Of a stretch of DNA of 64,000 nucleotides, positions 41,006-48,256 are shown piece by piece (position 1 is the first letter of the stretch; each line of letters opens with the position of its first letter). The stretch covers positions 310,001 through 374,000 of the forward strand of contig NZ_JAIVAR010000003.1 of NCBI RefSeq assembly GCF_020171925.1, read 5' to 3'. This DNA comes from Rossellomorea aquimaris. GTDB lineage: Bacteria; Bacillota; Bacilli; Bacillales; Bacillaceae_B. Below the pieces are notes generated by a model. The model was not told the DNA's origin. It saw only the letters and a program-made list of their open reading frames with translations, and did no database searches. Both the position numbers and the translations under genes were made by a program.

Positions 41006-41902
41006 ATGAATAAGTTTATGAGAAATCTTTGTTTATCGGCGGCCGTGATCGGCATGGGGGCAGGTGCTGTCAGTCCTGCAGCAGCTCAATCAGGTACAAG
41101 TCCCGAGCTGAACGACAACAAAATCTTGAATATTTCACATCGTGGGGCTTCAGGCTATGCGCCGGAACACACATTGCCTTCCTACGAGCTTGGCGATCAA
41201 ATGGGTGGGGATTACATCGAACTCGACTTACAAATGACGAAAGATGGCGAGCTCATTGCCATGCACGATGAAACACTTGATCGTACAACGGATGGAAGCG
41301 GACTTGTGAAGGATCATACCCTCGAAGAAATCAAACAATTGGATGCGGGCTCATGGTTCAACGAAGCTCACCCAGAAATGGCCAATGAAGGGTTCAAAGG
41401 ACTGAAGGTTCAGACCCTTGAAGAAGTGATCGAACACTTTGGTAAAAATAAAAACTATTACATCGAAACAAAATCACCAGAAGTATACCCTGGTATGGAA
41501 GAAGAACTGCTTAAAATCCTTGAAGAATATAATCTGATCAGACAAAATGGCCCATCAAGCCGAGTGATCATCCAATCATTCAGTGAAGAAAGCTTGCAAA
41601 AGGTCCATGATCTGAACGGCGATATCCCGTTGGTCCAACTGATTGATTATAGAACACAGGCAACAATCACCGATGAAGAACTTGACCACTATCACGAATA
41701 TGCTGCTGGAATCGGCATGAGCTACAAGAAAATCGATGAAGAGTATGTGCAAAAAGTCAGGGAGCACGATCTTCTGATCCACCCATATACCGTGAACGAC
41801 AAAGAAGATATGAAACGCCTTCTCGAATGGGGAGTTACCGGGATGTTCACGAATTACCCGGATGTGTTGGAGGATGCATTGAAAGAATTGAAAATGAACT
41901 AA
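41006..41902 (+). CDS. glpQ: Secreted glycerophosphodiester phosphodiesterase
   Basis: 298 residues with a signal peptide (about 1-30, AAVIGMGAGAVSPAAA) and a GDPD TIM barrel. Catalytic landmarks are HRGASGYAPEHT (the His-Arg and Glu), IELDLQMTKDGELIAMHDETLDRTTDG (metal Glu-Asp and second His) and IETKSP. It should hydrolyse glycerophosphodiesters, including products of teichoic acid turnover, to glycerol-3-phosphate outside the cell. Start: ATG at 41006 behind GAGAGGAGAGG. TTCACA/TCACA-like elements upstream could be PhoP sites, but the spacing is not convincing. Confidence 0.92.
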   Translation: MNKFMRNLCLSAAVIGMGAGAVSPAAAQSGTSPELNDNKILNISHRGASGYAPEHTLPSYELGDQMGGDYIELDLQMTKDGELIAMHDETLDRTTDGSGLVKDHTLEEIKQLDAGSWFNEAHPEMANEGFKGLKVQTLEEVIEHFGKNKNYYIETKSPEVYPGMEEELLKILEEYNLIRQNGPSSRVIIQSFSEESLQKVHDLNGDIPLVQLIDYRTQATITDEELDHYHEYAAGIGMSYKKIDEEYVQKVREHDLLIHPYTVNDKEDMKRLLEWGVTGMFTNYPDVLEDALKELKMN

Positions 41903-41908
41903 CGAATA

Positions 41909-41945
41909 GAAAAAAGATGCGGATTTCCCCGCATCTTTTTCTATT
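41909..41945. terminator. Bidirectional terminator between glpQ and the response regulator
   Basis: AGAAAAAGATGCGG and CCGCATCTTTTTCT around a short loop. Confidence 0.93.
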
Positions 41946-41966
41946 TAGTTCTCTTTTCAAGCTGAA

Positions 41967-42692
41967 CTACAACTCCAGTCGTTCCCTCAGCTCTTTCACA
42001 TAGTTCCGGCTCACCGGCAGCTTTTCTTGGGAACCGCGCATTTTCAGCTGGAACACCCCATTCCCCCATGGAATGAGTTCTTCAACGTATGGAAGCTGTA
42101 CCAGATAGCTTTTATGTACCCTGAAAAATGGGTAGGTGGCGAGCTTCTCCTCCAGATCTTTGATCGGAAGCCTGCATGTATACCGTTTTTTCTCGGTGCA
42201 GATATACGTTTCCCGCTCTTCCCTTGATATGTAAAGAATGTCACTGGGATCGATGAAGATGATTTTATCCTCATCTTGAACAGAGAGTTTGCCCATAGTC
42301 TTTGTTGGTTTGTCATCCGTTTCTTCCTGCGGGTGGATCAGCTTTTTCAACCTTTCCATCGTCCCGGCGAGCTGTTCTTCGTCAAATGGCTTAAGCAAAT
42401 AATCCACTGCTTCGACCCTGAATGCTTTCAGCGCATAATCCGGGTAAGCCGTGGCGAAGACGATTTCCGGCTTCCGCTTCATCTTCTGCAGGGTCTCTGC
42501 AAGTTCGACCCCGCTCATTCCCGGCATCTCAATATCAAGAAATAAAACATCCAGGTCACGCGTCAAGATGAGTTCCATCGCCTTTTCGGCAGAGTTCGCT
42601 TCACCGACTACCTCCACCCAATCATATTGACCAAGGAGATGCTTCATTTCCTCTCGGCTATATGGCTCATCATCAATGATTGCGACTTTCAT
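41967..42692 (-). CDS. LytTR-family response regulator (BtsR/LytR-like)
   Basis: 241 residues. Receiver domain (1-120) with acidic pocket Asp7-Asp8 and phosphorylated Asp53 in LFLDIEMPGMSG, and Lys in LLKPFD; C-terminal LytTR DNA-binding domain (about 138-241) with DILYISREERETYICTEKKRY and FFRVHKSYLVQLPYVEELIPW. Its ATG lies 20 bases inside the kinase gene end, so the two are coupled. E. coli BtsR/YpdB and Bacillus LytT relatives control pyruvate transporters, and a CstA-type gene lies 1.3 kb away on the same strand. Confidence 0.92.
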   Translation of the reverse strand: MKVAIIDDEPYSREEMKHLLGQYDWVEVVGEANSAEKAMELILTRDLDVLFLDIEMPGMSGVELAETLQKMKRKPEIVFATAYPDYALKAFRVEAVDYLLKPFDEEQLAGTMERLKKLIHPQEETDDKPTKTMGKLSVQDEDKIIFIDPSDILYISREERETYICTEKKRYTCRLPIKDLEEKLATYPFFRVHKSYLVQLPYVEELIPWGNGVFQLKMRGSQEKLPVSRNYVKELRERLEL

Positions 42693-44436
42693 CCAATCTC
42701 CCCCTTTCTTCACTCAATGTAAACGCAACGATCGTCCCTTTTCCTTGTACAGATGAGATTGAGAGACCCGATTCGTCACCCATCATCATGACAAGTCTTT
42801 TATTCACATTATACAGGGCAATTCCAGTGCCCGTTGCTGAGTTCACCGGTTCTTTCAACAGGGACTGAAGCCTCGTTGCTTCAATTCCTTCCCCATTATC
42901 TTCTATTTTCACATGGACCGTACCGCCCTTAAGAACAATCGATATGGTTAAAATAAATCCCTCAAGCTGGTTCTTCATTCCATGCTTGATCGCATTTTCG
43001 ACCAGGGGCTGAAGGGTGATGGAGGGGACAACCGCTTGAAGAGCCTCTTCGTCCACTTCATACTTCACTTGCAGTCGGTCATAGAACCTCGCTTCCTCTA
43101 TGGCGAGATAAGCCTTTACGTGCTGACACTCTTCTCTCAACGTCGAAGTAGATCTTGCACTCCCATTTACGTTTTGCCTGATGAATTGAGAGAGGGAGAT
43201 CAACAACGTGCGTGCTTTATCAGGCTGAATCCTGATCAGTGACACGATGACATTGATGGCATTGAACAGAAAGTGTGGGCTGATCTGTGCTTGCAAAGCC
43301 TTTACCTCTGATTCCCTCGCCAGTTCTTTATGGGTATCGATCTCCGCCAGTTCAAGTTGATTGCTCAATAGTGTCGCGACCCCTTTGGTCAGTTCCATCA
43401 TGATAGGGGAAATGCTTTTCTCCGAATGAAAATAAAATTTCAATGCTCCCACGATTTCGTCCCCTTTGACAAGCGGGGCCATGACGGCTGCACCCAGTGG
43501 ACAGTTGTCACGATCGCAATGGATCTCCTTCTTTCCCACTTTCAGGATTTCCCCTGTTTCGATCACTCGTTTTGTCGCTTCGGTTTGAATTGGCCTATCC
43601 TTTTGATGATGATCGGAAGCGACCCCAACGTGAGCAAGGATATGCGTCTTGTTCGTGATGGAAACCGCAATGGCATCCACTTCCTTCATCAGGATTTGGC
43701 ATGTGGCAAAAGCAGAAGTGGAATTCAAGCCTTTTCGCATATATTTCACCGTGCGATCGGCAAGCCTGAGCGCTTTCTGTGATTGTACGGCACCCATTTT
43801 CTCCTCTTCCTGGAACACACTCTTGATAATCAAGATAAAAATCCCGGTACCAATCCCATTTGCAATGATCATCGGCCATCCAATGTCGGATACCAGTTCT
43901 AAGGCGACTGGATATGGCTTTGCAAAAAGTAGGATGATCCCCATTTGCATCGCTTCTGCAAGAAAACCAACGAAAAATGCTTTTGTAGGTGAAACGAGGC
44001 GATTCTTCTTCTCACGCTTCCCGACATAACCGGCAAGAATCCCTGCAAGTACGGTCGATACCCCACAGGCAAAGGCAGTGAATCCACCAAGGAAATACCG
44101 GTGGCCCCCGGCTACCAGACCTGCACCAAGTCCAATCCACGGGCCTCCCAATAAACCAGCAGCCACAATTCCGATTACCCTTGAGTTGGCAATCGCTTCA
44201 TTGCCTTCGAGCGTCAAATGCCATTTGGCATATTCATCCCCCACCGCATTCACAACCAGACCCGTATAAGAACCAATGATGCCAAAAAAGCCGAATAATA
44301 AAATGATGAATAACGTCTGTGACCTTTTCACATGACTACGCTGCTCGATCAACTTCCGGAAAAAGCCGATCCTCGTCATCACAAACGCCACCGTCACGAT
44401 GATCCCTAGCCGTTCCACCATAGCGGCTATGAGCAT
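42673..44436 (-). CDS. LytS/BtsS-type sensor histidine kinase
   Basis: 587 residues. N-terminal 5TMR-LYT sensor region with about six helices (1-200), including the GxxxGGPxxGLGAGLVAGGHR segment typical of LytS; GAF domain (about 230-365) with a Cys-rich HCDRDNCPLG; His_kinase domain with phospho-acceptor His388 in QISPHFLFNAINVI; ATPase domain with VENAIKHGM and DNGEG. LytS and E. coli BtsS sense extracellular pyruvate; this one probably does too, given the CstA neighbour. Start: ATG at 44436 behind AAGGAGGTG. Confidence 0.92.
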   Translation of the reverse strand: MLIAAMVERLGIIVTVAFVMTRIGFFRKLIEQRSHVKRSQTLFIILLFGFFGIIGSYTGLVVNAVGDEYAKWHLTLEGNEAIANSRVIGIVAAGLLGGPWIGLGAGLVAGGHRYFLGGFTAFACGVSTVLAGILAGYVGKREKKNRLVSPTKAFFVGFLAEAMQMGIILLFAKPYPVALELVSDIGWPMIIANGIGTGIFILIIKSVFQEEEKMGAVQSQKALRLADRTVKYMRKGLNSTSAFATCQILMKEVDAIAVSITNKTHILAHVGVASDHHQKDRPIQTEATKRVIETGEILKVGKKEIHCDRDNCPLGAAVMAPLVKGDEIVGALKFYFHSEKSISPIMMELTKGVATLLSNQLELAEIDTHKELARESEVKALQAQISPHFLFNAINVIVSLIRIQPDKARTLLISLSQFIRQNVNGSARSTSTLREECQHVKAYLAIEEARFYDRLQVKYEVDEEALQAVVPSITLQPLVENAIKHGMKNQLEGFILTISIVLKGGTVHVKIEDNGEGIEATRLQSLLKEPVNSATGTGIALYNVNKRLVMMMGDESGLSISSVQGKGTIVAFTLSEERGRLDESRNH

Positions 44437-44531
44437 AGGCACACCTCCTTGTCTGTTTCTTATATAAGATGGATCCGTTCTCTCATGAAATAGAATCATT
44501 ACTTATTATACTTAACCCAGTCCTTTACTCC

Positions 44532-44575
44532 AAAAAAAGAAAGATCCCCCAATAAGGAATCTTCCTTCCAATTCT
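44532..44575 (-). terminator. Terminator of the yfkJ-yfkI-yfkH operon
   Basis: Minus-strand AAGATTCC...GGATCTT followed by a T tract with one interruption. Confidence 0.7.
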
Positions 44576-44576
44576 A

Positions 44577-45419
44577 TCAGCATGCTTTATGATCCTTCTC
44601 TGTCTTCATTGCATTGATTTCTCCTCCGACCATGATGATGATGCCGGTCAGATAGAACCAGATCATCAACACGATAATACCTCCGATGCTTCCATAGGTA
44701 GCGGAATAATTACCGAAATTGCCGACATAAAATGAGAAGGCCAGCGAAACCAGCACCCACCCGACCGTTGCAAAGATGGCTCCTGGAATGGCACTCAAAC
44801 ACGTAATTTTCTTACTCGGTGCCGTGTAATATAAACCGACGAAAACGATGAACAGGATCAGTGGCGAAATCGCCCAGCGTATTCCGTTCCAGACTGTCAG
44901 GAATTGCTCGGAGAAACCGAATTGTGAAAAGAGGAACAGGCCGATCTGTTTTCCGAATACGGGTAACAGGAGAGCCACCACGAATACAACAATCATCCCG
45001 AGGGTCAGGACGATCGACATGAGACGGGTGATGATGAACGACCTCGTTTCTTCGACTTCATAAGCGCGGTTCAAGCTTTTCACGATTGCGTTCATCCCGT
45101 TAGATGCCGACCAGATGGTAGCAATGATCGAAATGGACAACAGCCCGGAATTACGATCCGACATGACATCGTTCAACGTCTCTTCAATCATGGTCATCGT
45201 CTCACCGGGTGCAAAATCCCTGATGACACCCAGGAGATCCCCTTGCTCAACCGGAAGATAAGGAAGTAGCGTCACGATAAAAATGAGTAATGGAAATAAT
45301 GATAACAAGAAGTAATAAGCAATTTGCGCGGCAAGACCCGTAATATCATTCGTGCTGATCTTGGCAAATAGATTCTTCGACTTTTTCTTCCACCCTTTAC
45401 GGGTCATTCCGTCAGACAT
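44577..45419 (-). CDS. yfkH: YihY/virulence factor BrkB family membrane protein (YfkH)
   Basis: 280-residue membrane protein with six predicted helices, belonging to the YihY family once misnamed ribonuclease BN. Conserved segments are GLAAQIAYYFLLSLFPLLIFIVTLLPYLP, LLSISIIATIWSASNGMNAIVKSLNRAYEV and GSIGGIIVLMIWFYLTGIIIMVGGEINA. The biochemical role is unknown. It is last in the operon yfkJ-yfkI-yfkH, the same order as in B. subtilis. ATG follows AAGGGGTGAGG. Confidence 0.9.
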   Translation of the reverse strand: MSDGMTRKGWKKKSKNLFAKISTNDITGLAAQIAYYFLLSLFPLLIFIVTLLPYLPVEQGDLLGVIRDFAPGETMTMIEETLNDVMSDRNSGLLSISIIATIWSASNGMNAIVKSLNRAYEVEETRSFIITRLMSIVLTLGMIVVFVVALLLPVFGKQIGLFLFSQFGFSEQFLTVWNGIRWAISPLILFIVFVGLYYTAPSKKITCLSAIPGAIFATVGWVLVSLAFSFYVGNFGNYSATYGSIGGIIVLMIWFYLTGIIIMVGGEINAMKTEKDHKAC

Positions 45420-45464
45420 CCCCTCACCCCTTTTTTAGACATACTTATGTGCGGTATACGGTGT

Positions 45465-45881
45465 TCAGTACCCTTTAAATGATGAAGCGACAGGCTGGCT
45501 GTCCTCCTCACCAGTCGTCAGTTCATTCGGCGGATGCTCGGTGAATGTCTCCTTATAGGCCTCAGAAGAGTCTTCGAACGTCTCCTTCGTCTCCTCGATC
45601 ATCTCCTTGACTTGTGGCGTCATGCCCTTGATTATATTTACCTTTTCCGTAATGAATTGGATATCCTTGCTGACCTGGTCCGCCGTCGTTCTCAGCTTCT
45701 CATAAACGTCTTTAGACGTGTCAGCGAGGAGCTTCGGGTTTTTTGAATACTTCGTGATCGTATCCCCACTGTTCTTTAATGTGGTGCCCACTTCATCACG
45801 TGTCGATTTGTCCAAAAGCGTCAGCAATCCCCCTGCGACGGCTCCATACAGTACCCCTTTAAAAAATTTACTTTTTCCCAT
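45465..45881 (-). CDS. yfkI: YtxH-like general stress type protein (YfkI)
   Basis: 138 residues. A short hydrophobic N-terminus with Gly residues (KGVLYGAVAGGLLTLL), as in YtxH/GvpP-like proteins, then a long amphipathic helical region with heptad spacing (DTSKDVYEKLRTTADQVSKDIQFITEKVNIIKGM) and an acidic tail. It is likely membrane-associated with a coiled coil. Middle gene of yfkJ-yfkI-yfkH: 12 bases after yfkJ and 45 before yfkH. Function unknown. Confidence 0.82.
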   Translation of the reverse strand: MGKSKFFKGVLYGAVAGGLLTLLDKSTRDEVGTTLKNSGDTITKYSKNPKLLADTSKDVYEKLRTTADQVSKDIQFITEKVNIIKGMTPQVKEMIEETKETFEDSSEAYKETFTEHPPNELTTGEEDSQPVASSFKGY

Positions 45882-45893
45882 GTCATTTCCCTC

Positions 45894-46361
45894 CTATAGT
45901 CGATGTTCTTTTTTTATTTTTGATAATAATTGGCTGCATCCCTGCTCGATCAGATCATACACTTCCTGGAAGTTACCGGTATAATAGGGATCCGGCACAT
46001 CCGATAACGTGCTTTCATCCACAAGGTCAAGGAGCCTGAACACATTCCCATGGAACTCTTCCCGCAAGACCTCCTTGATGTCAGATGCATTGGAACGGTC
46101 CATTGCCACTATGTAATCGAAACGATTGTCATCCGGGCTGAACTGACGGGCAGTCAACCCATCGCCCTTTATATTGTTTTCTCTAAGGATGTCCAAAGTT
46201 CCTTCATGAGGCGGCTTACCGACATGCCAACCACCTGTGCCGGCTGAATCGACGAGGAACTTCGCCTCTAGCCCTTCACCCCTGACCTTTTCCTTAAAGA
46301 TTGCCTCCGCCATCGGCGACCGACAAATGTTCCCCAAACAAACAAATAACACATTAATCAT
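45894..46361 (-). CDS. yfkJ: Low-molecular-weight protein-tyrosine phosphatase (YfkJ)
   Basis: 155-residue LMW-PTP. The P-loop VCLGNICRSPMAE places the nucleophile at Cys8 and the phosphate-binding Arg at 14; the general-acid Asp is in VPDPYYTGNF, about residue 122. It dephosphorylates protein tyrosine; B. subtilis YfkJ has been linked to ethanol-stress survival. First gene of the yfkJ-yfkI-yfkH operon. ATG follows CAGGGGAAG. Confidence 0.94.
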   Translation of the reverse strand: MINVLFVCLGNICRSPMAEAIFKEKVRGEGLEAKFLVDSAGTGGWHVGKPPHEGTLDILRENNIKGDGLTARQFSPDDNRFDYIVAMDRSNASDIKEVLREEFHGNVFRLLDLVDESTLSDVPDPYYTGNFQEVYDLIEQGCSQLLSKIKKEHRL

Positions 46362-46541
46362 TCTAGCTTCCCCTGACTTTCTATTAGATATCTATCAATT
46401 CCCCATTTCCTTATAGTGTAAAACATTATAAGGAAAAAATCCTTCTTCCGGCACCCTGAAAATCAGCCTCCATGTTGACAGCAGAAGCGAATCATGGAAA
46501 GATGAATACAAATCAAACTCGGCGAGAAGGGAAGAACAAGA

Positions 46542-46763
46542 ATGGACTTAACACAAAACACGGTAGAAAATATTGAATACATGATCACCGCAATCAAGGA
46601 TAAACTGAAGGTCGTCAACGCTGGCGCCATCAAACCTGAACATTTCAACGAAGAAATGTACGAAGACCTTCACGATCTCTATCTCATGGTTGAGAAAAAA
46701 GAACGCTTCAGCCCGAGTGAAATGACGGCGATCATTGAAGAGCTGGGTGCTTTACGTAAATAA
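46542..46763 (+). CDS. yfkK: DUF1128 protein YfkK
   Basis: 73-residue soluble helical protein: [67 protein letters not shown]. This matches DUF1128 (B. subtilis YfkK), a conserved Bacillales protein of unknown function. It is divergent from yfkJ as in B. subtilis. ATG follows GAGAAGGGAAG; a strong terminator follows. Confidence 0.93.
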   Translation: MDLTQNTVENIEYMITAIKDKLKVVNAGAIKPEHFNEEMYEDLHDLYLMVEKKERFSPSEMTAIIEELGALRK

Positions 46764-46804
46764 TGTTTGTGACTCCCCGGGTTCGTTTCCCGGGGAGTTT
46801 TCTT
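46764..46804 (+). terminator. Terminator of yfkK
   Basis: ACTCCCCGGG and CCCGGGGAGT around a 6-base loop followed by TTTTCTTG. Confidence 0.95.
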
Positions 46805-46880
46805 GTTTGGTTTAGTGTTTTGCTTTAGATGTTGAGTATGTTGCAGTTGATGAGGATCATGTTTGAAGGAGCATATTTTT

Positions 46881-47400
46881 CGAGAATGGAACATGAATCC
46901 ACGAAATGGCGCGTATTTCACGAAATTGGCGCATTAATCCACAAAACGGCACGTATTTTCCGAAATTGGCGCACAAATCCACAAAACGACGCGTGTTTTC
47001 CGAAGTTGGCGCATTAATCCACAAAATGGCGCGTATTTCACGAAATTGGCGCATTAATCCACAAAACGGCACGTGTTTTCCGAAATTGGCGCATTAATCC
47101 ACAAAATGGCGCGTATTTCACGAAATTGGCGCATTAATCCACAAAACGGCACGTATTTTCCGAAATTGGCGCACAAACCCACAAAATGGCGCGTGTTTTC
47201 CGAAATTGGCGCACAAACCCACAAAACGGCGCGTGTTTTCCGAAGTTGGCGCATTAATCCACAAAATGGCGCGTATTTTCCGAAATTGGCGCATTAATCC
47301 ACAAAACGGCGCGTATTTTCCGAAATTGGCGCATTAATCCACAAAACGGCGCGTGTTTTCCAAAATCGGCGCACAAATCCATAAACTGGAGCATATCCCT
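46881..47400. repeat. 13-unit 40-bp tandem array (2 x 20-bp grammar)
   Basis: Units start at 46881, 46921, 46961 and every 40 bases to 47361; the middle eleven are near-identical and the first and last are decayed. Each unit has two 20-base halves that both begin with a GGCGC-type block: GGCGCATTAATCCACAAAAC and GGCRCGTRTTTTCCGAAATT. Small substitutions (CATTAA versus CACAAA, GCG versus CAC) are shuffled among units rather than clustered, suggesting recombination between copies. The flanks (46810-46880, 47400-47620) show no gene. Confidence 0.95.
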
Positions 47401-47619
47401 CATCTCCAGAAATCACGTATCAAAAATCCTCACAACAATTGAACATATTCCAGAATCTTTTCCCCAGTTGATATTATCACGATTAAAAATGGTCCCCAAA
47501 TTGAATCATTTACGATCAAAACTCATCAACTCCCCTCACTAACAGCCACACACTAAACCGACTCCATACCACCCGACCGTCCAGTACACAAAGCAGCCAC
47601 TTCCCCTATCCGAAAAGCA

Positions 47620-47656
47620 CAGTAAAAAAGACACCCCAATAAGGGATGTCCTTGTT
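47620..47656 (-). terminator. Terminator of yfkM
   Basis: Minus-strand AAGGACA-CCC pairs with GGG-TGTCTT and runs into six Ts. Confidence 0.75.
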
Positions 47657-47663
47657 CAAATCA

Positions 47664-48179
47664 TTATTTAGAAAGCAGTGCCAGTGATTCACGATTGAAC
47701 GCCGGGATGTCATCGGGTGTCCTGCTTGTTACGAGCTGGTTTCCGCATACGACGACTTCCTTGTCTTCATATGTTGCGCCTGCATATTCCATATCCACCT
47801 TGATGGACTTGAAGCCTGTTGCATGTCTGCCTTCGAGTGCCTTTGCCGTGATCAGGAGCTGAGGGCCGTGGCAGATGGCGAAGACCGGTTTCTTTTCATC
47901 CATGAAGTGTTTCGTGAACTTCACGAAACGGTCATCCACACGGAGTTGGTCGGGGGAGAATCCTCCAGGCAGCAGTAGGGCATCGAATTCTTCAGGCTTC
48001 ACGCTATCGATGCTTTCATCGATTGAAACCGTTGCGTCGCCCTGCTTCCCTTTGACTGATTTCCCTTTTTCCTTTTCAATGGTGATGACCTCGTGTCCGG
48101 CTTCCTTCAATGCTTTCTCTGGATCCGTAAATTCAACATCTTCAAACATGTCTGTCAATAAGCATGCTACTTTAGCCAT
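47664..48179 (-). CDS. yfkM: DJ-1/PfpI-family general stress protein 18 (YfkM)
   Basis: 171-residue DJ-1/PfpI superfamily protein. The nucleophile elbow AICHGPQLL contains the reactive Cys, with the conserved Glu in DMFEDVEFTDP. Members act as deglycases, chaperones or amidases; the activity of YfkM is debated. Start: ATG at 48179 behind TTAGGAG at a rather long 11-base spacing; an in-frame GTG four codons upstream is possible. A good sigma-B promoter precedes it, as for B. subtilis yfkM. Confidence 0.9.
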   Translation of the reverse strand: MAKVACLLTDMFEDVEFTDPEKALKEAGHEVITIEKEKGKSVKGKQGDATVSIDESIDSVKPEEFDALLLPGGFSPDQLRVDDRFVKFTKHFMDEKKPVFAICHGPQLLITAKALEGRHATGFKSIKVDMEYAGATYEDKEVVVCGNQLVTSRTPDDIPAFNRESLALLSK

Positions 48180-48230
48180 AAACGTAAACACTCCTAAACG
48201 TTGGATTATGATTTTTCACACATATTCAAT

Positions 48231-48255
48231 GTACCCCATCACGAAGAAATAAAAC
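48231..48255 (-). promoter_or_regulatory. Sigma-B promoter of yfkM
   Basis: GTTTTA-N13-GGGTAC on the minus strand, one mismatch in each box to GTTTAA and GGGTAT, 50 bases before the start codon. Confidence 0.75.
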
Positions 48256-48256
48256 G

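Noticed and set aside
46857..47297. Repetitive frames in the 40-bp array, e.g. NWRINPQNGTYFPKLAH
   Set aside because: Same artefact as above: short frames on both strands made of a non-coding repeat whose unit length is not a multiple of three.
46881..47400. CRISPR array
   Set aside because: Units are contiguous with no unique spacers, all 40 bases are conserved, and no cas gene is present.
46881..47400. Cluster of DnaA boxes (TTAATCCACA), possible replication origin
   Set aside because: The extra A breaks the 9-base box TTATCCACA in every unit, and no dnaA, dnaN or replication gene is nearby.
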